Origin: Larus michahellis
Taxonomy: Eukaryota; Chordata; Aves; Charadriiformes; Laridae
DNA: 64,000 bases
Assembly: GCF_964199755.1 (NCBI RefSeq)
Contig: NC_133910.1
Span: 10,796,711 to 10,860,710, forward strand
Reading direction: 5' to 3'
A program made the translations under genes and the position numbers. The stretch's first letter is position 1; every line of letters begins with the position of its first letter. The notes beneath the pieces are model-generated. The model saw only the letters and a list, made by a program, of their open reading frames with translations. It was not told the origin of the DNA and searched no databases. Shown in pieces: positions 49,501-55,725 of this stretch.

Positions 49501-50386
49501 ACTCACTGTCTTACCTTTGGGAGAGGCAGCTGCTCGTAGGTCCTGGGGAACGGAAGCTGATATGCACTCATTTTTTCTCTCATTTTAAGCACCTATTATG
49601 TCCTTATAATTACTATAATATAAAATCATTTAATGTGCATGAGGCTTATTTACCATTCAGATTTAATTTTAAAAATCTTTTACAAGAAATATGTTTTATA
49701 TCTCAACTTTTCCTGTTATATAACTAGTGGCAAGGAGCTCCCTTGGCTGAGCTGTACTGTAAAACATAGTGGTGTTTTCTGTCTAATATATGAGCGACTG
49801 GAAATTCTCTTTGTGAAATTTTCCAATTCTTGACATTCTACTTCAGGACAGGCTTTTGCAAAAAAAAATGATGAAATAACCTTTATTAAAAAGAAGACCT
49901 GTACAGATGTTGAATTGAGCCCAGGGGAGCAGTATTTGATCATGGGAAAAGAAGCCTTAAAGATAAGCGTTGGTTACAATTTCAAGTAAGTAACTTACCA
50001 TCAGAATGTGCAGAGATTTAATCTTAACATGTGCTGTGAAGTGACAAGTGTTTGTATGTGATAATTCTTATGTAATATATGATTTTTTTTTTAAGTATTA
50101 GTTTGACCAATAGTTACACAATGTGTTTTCAGATGTATACCATTAAACAGGATTATGAACACAAAGCAAGCAATTTCATATTGTAATTTTTTTTCTGTTT
50201 GACATCTTCCTCCCCAATTCTTAGCAGCAAATGATCATTTTCTATTGTCTTCTTAGATTCCAGTACCCTTTGGACTCCAGCACTTGGATTGAGTGGTGGC
50301 CTTCAAATACAGCGTGTACATTTTGTCAGGAGTTTTTAAATACAATGGAAGATTTTGCCGAAGATCTCATCATCAGTGGCTGTTGA
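22516..50386 (+). CDS. C5: C5, complement component 5, complete, 41 coding exons
   Basis: C5 is the secreted precursor of the anaphylatoxin C5a and of C5b, which nucleates the membrane attack complex. The 41 exons total 5037 bases (1678 residues plus stop; human 1676), every junction keeps frame, and every donor is GT. Order: signal peptide 1-18; macroglobulin domains MG1-MG6 to about 660; furin site RTKR 676-679; C5a 680-755; MG7; CUB; TED-like C5d from about 985 to 1305; MG8; C-terminal C345C/NTR from about 1534. C5 convertase would cut after Arg755 (LLILAR, then MHFEAF). The thioester Cys and Gln of C3/C4 are replaced by GSAEA (1009-1013), which is diagnostic of C5. The protein ends with a terminal Cys, as in human. 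The 5' UTR border is not determinable: the start is fixed by the signal peptide. Confidence 0.97.
23592..23784 (+). CDS. C5: C5 exon 2, residues 22-86, MG1
   Basis: Encodes [20 protein letters not shown], aligned with human [20 protein letters not shown], and later [20 protein letters not shown]. Confidence 0.95.
24735..24897 (+). CDS. C5: C5 exon 3, residues 87-141, MG1/MG2
   Basis: Ends with [17 protein letters not shown], identical to human here. The KPVYTPDQ motif marks the start of MG2 across the C3/C4/C5 family. Confidence 0.95.
25513..25583 (+). CDS. C5: C5 exon 4, residues 141-164, MG2
   Basis: Encodes [20 protein letters not shown], next to identical to human. Confidence 0.95.
26210..26301 (+). 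CDS. C5: C5 exon 5, residues 165-195, MG2
   Basis: Encodes [15 protein letters not shown] and ISFPDFKIP-like text ([12 protein letters not shown]). The donor GTAGAT creates an apparent in-frame TAG only if read through. Confidence 0.94.
28382..28464 (+). CDS. C5: C5 exon 6, residues 195-223, MG2 end
   Basis: Encodes [14 protein letters not shown] and AKFEVKEY, aligned with human YGMWTIKAKYKEDF and AYFEVKEY. Confidence 0.95.
28931..29021 (+). CDS. C5: C5 exon 7, residues 223-253, MG3
   Basis: Encodes [15 protein letters not shown] and [10 protein letters not shown], aligned with human LPHFSVSIEPEYNFI. Confidence 0.94.
29337..29442 (+). CDS. C5: C5 exon 8, residues 253-288, MG3
   Basis: Encodes [20 protein letters not shown], aligned with human RYFYNKVVTEADVYITFGI, and ends AMHVTR before GTAAGA. 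Confidence 0.93.
30190..30316 (+). CDS. C5: C5 exon 9, residues 289-331, MG3
   Basis: Encodes [11 protein letters not shown] and [15 protein letters not shown], aligned with human NKYLYIAVTVIESTG. Confidence 0.94.
30660..30775 (+). CDS. C5: C5 exon 10, residues 331-369, MG4
   Basis: Encodes [20 protein letters not shown], aligned with human [20 protein letters not shown], with the hydrophobic MG4 entry strand. Confidence 0.95.
31004..31204 (+). CDS. C5: C5 exon 11, residues 370-436, MG4
   Basis: Encodes [20 protein letters not shown], aligned with human [20 protein letters not shown], and ends TLEFQ. Confidence 0.95.
31797..32000 (+). CDS. C5: C5 exon 12, residues 437-504, MG5
   Basis: Contains [20 protein letters not shown], nearly identical to human [20 protein letters not shown]. 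Confidence 0.96.
32459..32668 (+). CDS. C5: C5 exon 13, residues 505-574, MG5/MG6
   Basis: Contains [20 protein letters not shown] and [12 protein letters not shown], matching human [28 protein letters not shown]. Confidence 0.96.
32849..32998 (+). CDS. C5: C5 exon 14, residues 575-624, MG6
   Basis: Contains [16 protein letters not shown], aligned with human DSWVALAAVDSAVYGV. The donor is GTTAAG, less common than GTAAGT. Confidence 0.94.
33863..33992 (+). CDS. C5: C5 exon 15, residues 625-668, linker before C5a
   Basis: Contains [13 protein letters not shown] and [14 protein letters not shown], identical to human in these stretches. Confidence 0.96.
34284..34349 (+). CDS. C5: C5 exon 16, residues 668-690, furin site and start of C5a
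   Basis: Encodes [12 protein letters not shown] then [14 protein letters not shown] (676-679) is the basic site that separates the beta and alpha chains (RPRR in human). The new alpha-chain N-terminus starts SDFK. Confidence 0.95.
34943..35143 (+). CDS. C5: C5 exon 17, residues 690-757, body of C5a
   Basis: Holds the six cysteines of the anaphylatoxin fold (RCC, TC, MC, DCC) and ends at LLILAR, the convertase-generated Arg755. C5a is 76 residues (human 74). It has no N-X-S/T sequon, unlike human C5a with its single N-glycan. Confidence 0.96.
35815..35905 (+). CDS. C5: C5 exon 18, residues 757-787, start of C5b alpha' chain
   Basis: Encodes [17 protein letters not shown], next to identical to human [17 protein letters not shown]. 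Confidence 0.96.
36291..36367 (+). CDS. C5: C5 exon 19, residues 787-813
   Basis: Encodes [16 protein letters not shown], identical to human except one Ile/Val. Confidence 0.95.
37023..37162 (+). CDS. C5: C5 exon 20, residues 813-859, MG7
   Basis: Encodes [20 protein letters not shown], aligned with human [20 protein letters not shown]. Confidence 0.95.
37843..38064 (+). CDS. C5: C5 exon 21, residues 860-933, MG7
   Basis: Encodes [16 protein letters not shown] and [16 protein letters not shown], aligned with human FCVKMSAVEGICT and VLPLEIGLHNINFSL. NFTL is a predicted N-glycosylation sequon. Confidence 0.94.
38638..38698 (+). CDS. C5: C5 exon 22, residues 934-954, CUB
   Basis: Encodes [20 protein letters not shown], aligned with human [20 protein letters not shown]. 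Confidence 0.94.
39277..39366 (+). CDS. C5: C5 exon 23, residues 954-984, CUB/TED junction
   Basis: Encodes [20 protein letters not shown], aligned with human [20 protein letters not shown]. Confidence 0.94.
39637..39849 (+). CDS. C5: C5 exon 24, residues 984-1055, thioester-like domain start
   Basis: Contains [20 protein letters not shown]. The GCGEQ thioester of C3/C4 is replaced by GSAEA, as in human C5, so no covalent attachment to surfaces is expected. Confidence 0.96.
40000..40075 (+). CDS. C5: C5 exon 25, residues 1055-1080, TED
   Basis: Encodes [20 protein letters not shown], aligned with human [20 protein letters not shown]. Confidence 0.95.
40949..41108 (+). CDS. C5: C5 exon 26, residues 1080-1133, TED
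   Basis: Encodes [20 protein letters not shown] and [14 protein letters not shown], aligned with human [20 protein letters not shown]. Confidence 0.95.
41591..41686 (+). CDS. C5: C5 exon 27, residues 1134-1165, TED
   Basis: Encodes [20 protein letters not shown], aligned with human [20 protein letters not shown]. Confidence 0.95.
41988..42159 (+). CDS. C5: C5 exon 28, residues 1166-1223, TED
   Basis: Encodes [20 protein letters not shown], aligned with human [20 protein letters not shown]. Confidence 0.95.
43039..43244 (+). CDS. C5: C5 exon 29, residues 1223-1291, TED
   Basis: Encodes [19 protein letters not shown] and [18 protein letters not shown]. The second block is identical to human. 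Confidence 0.96.
43840..43899. repeat. Degenerate 20-base tandem repeat in a C5 intron
   Basis: Three units with a 20-base period. Units one and two read GTGCTAAATATGTTACCACT and GTGTTAAATATGTTTCCACC. The third is more diverged. Confidence 0.55.
44027..44179 (+). CDS. C5: C5 exon 30, residues 1292-1342, TED end
   Basis: Encodes [20 protein letters not shown], aligned with human [20 protein letters not shown]. Confidence 0.95.
44529..44591 (+). CDS. C5: C5 exon 31, residues 1343-1363, CUB second part
   Basis: Encodes [20 protein letters not shown], aligned with human [20 protein letters not shown]. Twenty-one codons in phase 0. Confidence 0.93.
45411..45492 (+). CDS. C5: C5 exon 32, residues 1364-1391, MG8
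   Basis: Encodes [20 protein letters not shown], aligned with human TTVVHKTSTSEEVCSFYLK. Confidence 0.93.
46149..46200 (+). CDS. C5: C5 exon 33, residues 1391-1408, MG8 (short exon)
   Basis: Only 52 bases, found by requiring frame between exons 32 and 34. Encodes [16 protein letters not shown], aligned with human YRGYGNSDYKRIVACA. The acceptor is AAAAG at 46148. The nearer TTACAG would bring in a stop. Donor GTAAGT. Confidence 0.87.
46574..46676 (+). CDS. C5: C5 exon 34, residues 1408-1442, MG8
   Basis: Encodes [19 protein letters not shown], aligned with human YKPSREESSSGSSHAVMDI. Confidence 0.94.
47401..47475 (+). CDS. C5: C5 exon 35, residues 1443-1467, MG8
   Basis: Encodes [20 protein letters not shown], aligned with human [20 protein letters not shown]. 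Confidence 0.95.
47572..47677 (+). CDS. C5: C5 exon 36, residues 1468-1503, MG8
   Basis: Encodes [20 protein letters not shown], aligned with human [20 protein letters not shown]. Confidence 0.95.
47874..47960 (+). CDS. C5: C5 exon 37, residues 1503-1532
   Basis: Encodes [10 protein letters not shown] and [13 protein letters not shown], aligned with human DKQCTMFYST and QKVCEGAACKCVE. Confidence 0.95.
48332..48421 (+). CDS. C5: C5 exon 38, residues 1532-1562, C345C/NTR start
   Basis: Encodes [20 protein letters not shown], aligned with human [20 protein letters not shown]. First Cys of the netrin-like domain. Confidence 0.94.
48938..49021 (+). CDS. C5: C5 exon 39, residues 1562-1590, C345C/NTR
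   Basis: Encodes [20 protein letters not shown] and LLDLYKR, aligned with human [26 protein letters not shown]. Confidence 0.94.
49847..49985 (+). CDS. C5: C5 exon 40, residues 1590-1636, C345C/NTR
   Basis: Encodes [20 protein letters not shown] and [12 protein letters not shown], aligned with human [29 protein letters not shown]. Contains a nine-A run inside the coding sequence. Confidence 0.95.
50257..50386 (+). CDS. C5: C5 exon 41, residues 1636-1678 and stop
   Basis: Encodes [20 protein letters not shown] and [12 protein letters not shown] before TGA. The human end is DEFAEDIFLNGC. The final Cys is conserved. Confidence 0.96.
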
Positions 50387-50692
50387 TTTACTTGGACAAT
50401 TTTAAAATTAAAGATACAGATCAATTAAATGTCATATACGTAAAAAAACTCACCTGTTTAGTAATTCTTTCCCGAACTTAACATTCATTAATAGTTCATC
50501 TTGAAAAAATGGTCTTTGGTTGTATTTCATAGCCACGTTCTTATAACATAGTAACGTTCAGGTTATGATTTTTAAGCTTGGATGGGAGAATAATGCAGAA
50601 TACTGCAAAGACATTTGAAGTCAGGTGAAGTGGATTGACTGTAAAAACAAACATGTAAAGTACTGGCTTGTGCCAGAATAACACTCAGAAGC

Positions 50693-50698
50693 ATTAAA
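50693..50698 (+). terminator. C5: Candidate C5 poly(A) signal ATTAAA
   Basis: ATTAAA lies 307 bases after the stop codon, and a genomic run of 26 A (50733-50758) begins 35 bases later. The 3' UTR would be about 350 bases. An ATTAAA at about 50406 is a weaker alternative. Confidence 0.45.
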
Positions 50699-50732
50699 AT
50701 CTGATGTCTTATTGAAACATAACCCTTCCTTC

Positions 50733-50758
50733 AAAAAAAAAAAAAAAAAAAAAAAAAA
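50733..50758. repeat. A26 homopolymer after C5
   Basis: Twenty-six consecutive A on the plus strand at the expected C5 3' end. Confidence 0.9.
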
Positions 50759-53700
50759 GATGTTAAAAAACAGACAGGAACACCTTAACTGTACTTGGTG
50801 GAATTTCAGTTGTGAAGTAATGCTTATATGTGTTGAAGATACTCTCCTTTGCAGAGCATTTTACTTATCTCCAGATAAGTAAAACATTCAATAGGAAGCT
50901 TTTTAAAATATTACTTGTGTATGAAAGAGAGAACTTACTTTCATTACAAGTTTGTTGAATCTGTACAGGCAGTTATTATTTGTGAAGTGGCAGTAGTATA
51001 TTTAGAGGATTAATAGTGTTTTCTAAGGAATTTTTTTGAGAAGAGCCAACAGAATGATTTGGACATACCATGACAGTTTCTCTGATGAAACAAAAAGCAT
51101 TTTTCTGAAGTGTGGCATAGGTATGCTGCAAAAGCAAAGGTATTCTTCATAAAAACCTTGATATTTTACAAATAATGAAGTCACACAATAACTTTCCACT
51201 CATCTCAAACTTAGGAAGATCTTAAGGAGTGTGTTAGTTTACTTAAGGATTTTTTTGCAAAGCCTGTTATGTATATTAAACCAACTTGGACAGTCTGCTA
51301 CCCTGTCTTCCTTGCTCATGTTAGAAGAGTGCTAATTGTTTTGCTTATATGTCACCTCCAAATCAGGCCTGTTATGAGGAAAAAATTGATGTGCTTCTGC
51401 TTTATAAGAGGTATTTTTTAATTAATACCAATATTCAGAATGCAGTAACTATTCTGTAATTTGTAAAAGTGGAACTGCTGGTGATATATTTCTCTGCAAA
51501 ACTATTATCAAGAATATGTCATCTTTTCTTGATTTTTAGATTTCAAAAGTAAAAATTATATCCTCTTGCAGCTGATTCAGTCTCTAAATAATATGAGAAA
51601 AATCCCGTCGCACTAATATAAATGTTGTTAGTCTAAGGTTAAAAGAAGGCAGGGTTAAACCGAGTATTAAAAAGAAGAGAGCCACGCTACTACAATGAAA
51701 AAACAAGCATGTGATACAGGGGAATCCCACTGTGAGAGAGATTAAATCTAGTGTTTCCCCTTGCTGCTGATGTGATAAGAATTTCAGTCATTAACCAGTT
51801 TGGTAAGTCCTCTTTCCAAGCGTTGTTAATTACTATTTCTTATATGAGGTATTTCAACCGATTTTTAATACTTTTGATGTTCTTGGATTTGGTGTTTCTT
51901 CTGATAGATAGTACTGGGATGTCATCCATCTGTGTAGAGAAAATAGACTATTTTAAAACAGGCAGTACATTTCTCCCTGCTTGTATTTATGAACACCATA
52001 TTTTGGCTGTTAACCCTCCAGTCTTGGTAAAATTTGTTTGAATAATTGCGATAGTAAATAACAATAGCATAAGTTAAATTACAATAATATTCAGAACTCA
52101 CATAGAATAATATTTTGTTAGTATTCTTAATGGAACAGATGTTAGTTTAAAGAAAGCCCAGGTACGTCCATGGTATTGTATCATGCATAAAACCTCGCTT
52201 TCCAGATAGATAGCGCTTTTTATCCTTAATTTTTACACCATGCCTCTTTATTTTTGAAAAGTCTTTTGCCAGGAGAAATAACTCCCTTTTTTATTTAGGC
52301 ATGAGTATTTCTTACTGTCTATGAAGTATACACAGCTCTTGAAACACTCCCAGTTTTCCACTGTGACCAAAACAGCAGAGGGAGCACAAGGACATTATTT
52401 TCATAAAGGCCCTATACAGAGTAGTACTTTACTTTCCCTCCCCTGCCCCCAATCTTTTAAAAGACATTTTTCAAAAGCTGAGCTACTGAAAGTGATGGAG
52501 TCATTTTCATATTTTCATCTGTAGTGCCATAATATTAATTTAATGTTTGCTGGCAAATTTTTTTTTTCTTCTTGTCACCCAAATTCTTTGTCAAAGAAAT
52601 TTGCCTGAGGGAGAGGAACCACCCCATGGTCTCTGAGATTCTTGGATAAATTTTAGATTTACCAGAGATGGTGTCATAGTCAGGGCTGCGTGATAAAGTA
52701 CGGACAGAGGATGAAAAGTGCCTTCTGGTCAGTCTGGAGCTCTGGCCATAAGAGAGGCTGCAAGCAGCGATGGAACCAATTGGTCAGGGTGCACTACTCA
52801 TTTTAAGAATCATATAATTACCCCATTTCTGCCCATGGAGAATTGTGATATTTGAGAACTTAGAAAATGTACTTGAGTGCTGCTTCCTGCCTTTTACAGA
52901 GATAATGTAGTCTTAAATGCAGCTTAAAACCACAGAAATAAGGAAATTCAGCCTAACAAAGACCTCCTTTTCTTGAATTAACCTGGGCATTTTCTGGCAA
53001 GTGCATCACGTACCCGGTAGCATGTAGTGAGTGATACTTAAGCTACAAGGTAAAACATGTTTTATGAAACAGGAGATGTTTTAATTTTAGAATTTCCTGG
53101 AGTTTGTGATTTTAGCATGGACGGTATTTTAGCAGACTCCAGGTTACTGGGTGGTTTAATTTTAGACGGTCAGCTCGCTTCAAAAACTTCTTACTGCTGT
53201 GTACATTGTGCTGATAATGACATTGTGAGTTTCTCCAAATTGTTAGTCTTGCAGTAAAAGACATTGATCTAGAAGCACAAGTAGGGATGCTTAATGTAAT
53301 TCATTTGCGTGAAGAAATCTTGCGATGCTAAAAGGTTTTGTTAGCAAAATATGTGCAGTAGCAGCCCAGAGAAACAACATGTAAACTAACAAAACCTGTG
53401 TGAAATAGATAAGAGGAACAGAAATTAGGGAAATGAAAAACAATAAAACAAAATCTAGAACCATAGAAGGGCAACTTGTTTCTAAATTCAGAAGCGCTAA
53501 CCATAGTAGTCCTTGGTTTGCAATGCTCTTTTCGCTCTTACGCTCCTTCAGCCTGTCTCTTCTCTCTTGAAATCTCTGTTCCTGTAAACTTGTAGCACTG
53601 GAGGATTTATCAGAACAAGATTTCTGAGCCAGCTCCCCCGAGGCTCTATATTTAGGGCAACATATGGAATGATGCCTATTCAAGAATACCAATTATTGCT

Positions 53701-53945
53701 TTTTTCATCTTTCCTCTTAATTCAGTCCATGACTTCACAATTCAAATTTGTATGGTTTGGGAATGAACAAGTCATTATTTTTGCAGCTTTCTCATTGGTT
53801 TGGTTAGGTAAATTCTTACTGCAGTCCTTAAATTTTTTATCTGAATTTAAGTATGATGTTAGTGCATGTTGATTGACTGGCAATTTATTTTAGTGTATGC
53901 CCAATGCTAAATCTTTTTTTTTTTTTCTTTCTTCTTTTTCTTCAG
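50759..53945. other. Intergenic region between C5 and TRAF1
   Basis: AT-rich, with no open frame that resembles a known protein and no recognisable repeat. A non-coding first exon and promoter of the next gene should lie here or further left, but I cannot place them. Confidence 0.5.
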
Positions 53946-54251
53946 GATTATCTTAACATCTGCAGTTTAACTACAAGTAGAACAGCAAAACCAGTGATGC
54001 CTTTAGACTGAAGTTTTCAGTTTCTCTTCATAAGAGAACATACTACAGCACCTCTGTTTGGAAGATCTGGTGTCAAGCGTCAGTGCATAAGCCATGAGTA
54101 GCTCACATGCTTCTGAAGGACCTATGGAAAAGGACACAAATAATTCTTCTTCCATATACATTTGTCCTCCGTGCATAATGTTTCCGCAGAATCCAGCACA
54201 GATACCACGTGGGCACAGTTACTGTATGTCCTGTGTCATCTGGTTATTAAG
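53946..54251 (+). CDS. TRAF1: Probable TRAF1, first coding exon (coding part 54094-54251), RING first half
   Basis: A long pyrimidine tract ends TTCTTCAG at 53945, so the exon begins with 148 bases of 5' UTR. The ATG at 54094 opens 52 codons plus two bases, up to the donor GTAATT. The protein has a Ser-rich start, then YICPPC, RGHSYC and MSC, that is, zinc ligands C24, C27, H41, C44 and C47 of a RING finger. The expected third ligand is Arg39. Human TRAF1 has FGCPP and LCCAGC at the corresponding place. Location downstream of C5 on the same strand agrees with TRAF1. Confidence 0.65.
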
Positions 54252-55725
54252 GTAATTCTATTATACAAAACAATGGTATTAAATATTTCCAGTATTCGTC
54301 AGTTATAGAATCATAGAATAGTCTGAGTTGGAAGGCCATCTAGTCCAAGCCCCCTGCCATGAGCAGGGACATCTTCAACTAGATCAGGCTGCTCAGAGCC
54401 CCGTCCAACTGACCAAATGACCCTCAGTGTTTCATCATCCTCATTGTAAAAAATTTCTTCCTTACATGTAGTCTAAATCTTACCTCTTTTAGTTTAAAGC
54501 CATTACCCATTGTCCTATCACAACAGGCCCTGCTAAAAAGTTTGTCCCTGTCTTTTCTGTCGGCCCCCTTTAAGTTCTGGAAGGCTGCAATAAGGTCTCC
54601 CTGGAGCAACAATCCCAACTCTGTCAGCAGGGTCCTGCATGTGGTGCCCCAGACATCAGAAGGACATGGACCTGTTGGAGTGGGTCCAGAGGAGGCCCCG
54701 GAGATGATACGAGGGCTGGAGCCCCTCTGCTGTGAGGACAGGCTGAGAGAGTTGGGGGGGTTCAGCCTGGAGAAGAGAAGGCTCTGGGGAGACCTCAGAG
54801 CCCCTTCCAGTATCTGAAGGGGGCCTATAAGAAAGCTGGAGAGGGACTTGACTTTTTACAAGGGCATGTAGTAAAAGAACAAGGGGTAATGGCTTCAAAG
54901 TAGAAGAGGGTAGATTTAGTTTAGATATCAGAAAGAAATTTTTCACTCTAAGGGTGGTGAGCCCCTGGCCCAGGGTGCCCAGAGAAGCTGTGGCTGCCCC
55001 ATCCCTGGAGGGGTTCAAGGCCAGGTTGGACGGGGCTTGGAGCAACCTGGGCTGGTGGGAGGTGTCCCTGCCCAGGACACAGTGGTTGGAACTAGATGAT
55101 CTTTAAGGTCCCTTCCAACTCAAACCATTCTATGATTCTGTTTGTACAGCTTTGTAAATATATGCAGCCACTTCATATGCTCTCTGTGAAAGAAATTATT
55201 TTATCACCTAGATTTTTCCTTTTGTACCTTTTTTTTTTTTAATTCCTGCATTGCCATTCCTGACACTATCTGATGCTATTTTTATGCTCTGCTTTCTTGT
55301 TTAAAAAAAAAAACCTAAATAATATGCGTGCCATTCATTATTTGTATTTTAAGAAACAGTGGACTGAACCAATGTCTACTGTAACTGAGGCAGATTTACA
55401 ACAAATGTTACTTTGGTATTTGATGACTGACATTGACAGTTAAAAAGCTTGCCTTCCCTCCAGGAAAGTGGCAGATGAAGGGCCAAATTTTCTTCTCATA
55501 GCTCCTGGCACAGATCAGCTTGGTTCCCAGTAAACCGAGAAGCGAGTTTGATACAAAGTACAGTTGCACACATTTTTATTTTTATTGAATAGTTGCCCAA
55601 AAGCAGCACATCCAAGAACTTTAAAATTACTGTTTTCCCTCTCTCTTAGGAACATCCTTGATCCAGAGTGTTTAATATGTGGAAAGAAGATAGTCACAGA
55701 TGATGCAATTTTTAATTTTGGCTCT
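54094..55725 (+). CDS. TRAF1: Probable TRAF1 (TNF receptor-associated factor 1), N-terminal part
   Basis: TRAF1 is a cytoplasmic adaptor that forms heterotrimers with TRAF2 and modulates NF-kB signalling from TNF-family receptors. The two exons 54094-54251 and 55650-55725 join in frame to residues 1-78. They spell a RING-type finger with seven of eight zinc ligands (C24, C27, Arg39 in place of Cys, H41, C44, C47, C60, C63). Mammalian TRAF1 lacks a functional RING, so a partial one fits this family member. The TRAF zinc finger, coiled coil and MATH domain were not found and must lie beyond 64,000. An alternative is another TRAF-like RING gene, but synteny favours TRAF1. Confidence 0.6.
54303..54630 (-). 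mobile_element. CR1 LINE fragment, minus orientation
   Basis: Starts with TAGAATCATAGAAT, the reverse complement of the avian CR1 3' terminus, and continues with reverse CR1 sequence such as AGTTGGAAGGCCATCTAGTCC and AATAAGGTCTCC. It is 5'-truncated at about 54630. Confidence 0.9.
54631..55142 (+). mobile_element. CR1 LINE fragment, plus orientation
   Basis: Typical 3' CR1 text: TGGAGTGGGTCCAGAGGAGG, TTCAGCCTGGAGAAGAGAAG and CCAGGGTGCCCAGAGAAGCT, ending ATTCTATGATTCTG. It is 5'-truncated and abuts the minus-oriented copy. Open frames inside are remnants and encode no intact protein. Confidence 0.93.
55650..55725 (+). CDS. TRAF1: Probable TRAF1, second coding exon, RING second half
   Basis: The acceptor CTCTCTTAG completes the Arg53 codon. 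The exon encodes NILDPECLICGKKIVTDDAI then FNFGS, supplying the last zinc pair C60 and C63. The layout follows TRAF2, where the CxxC pair is followed by a short loop and an Ile/Ser-rich strand. The donor would be GTAATT in front of a T-run. The exact end is less certain than the start. Confidence 0.55.

Noticed and set aside
54542-55045. Open frames of 91 and 129 residues
   Set aside because: They lie inside the non-autonomous 3' parts of CR1 elements and do not show reverse-transcriptase motifs.
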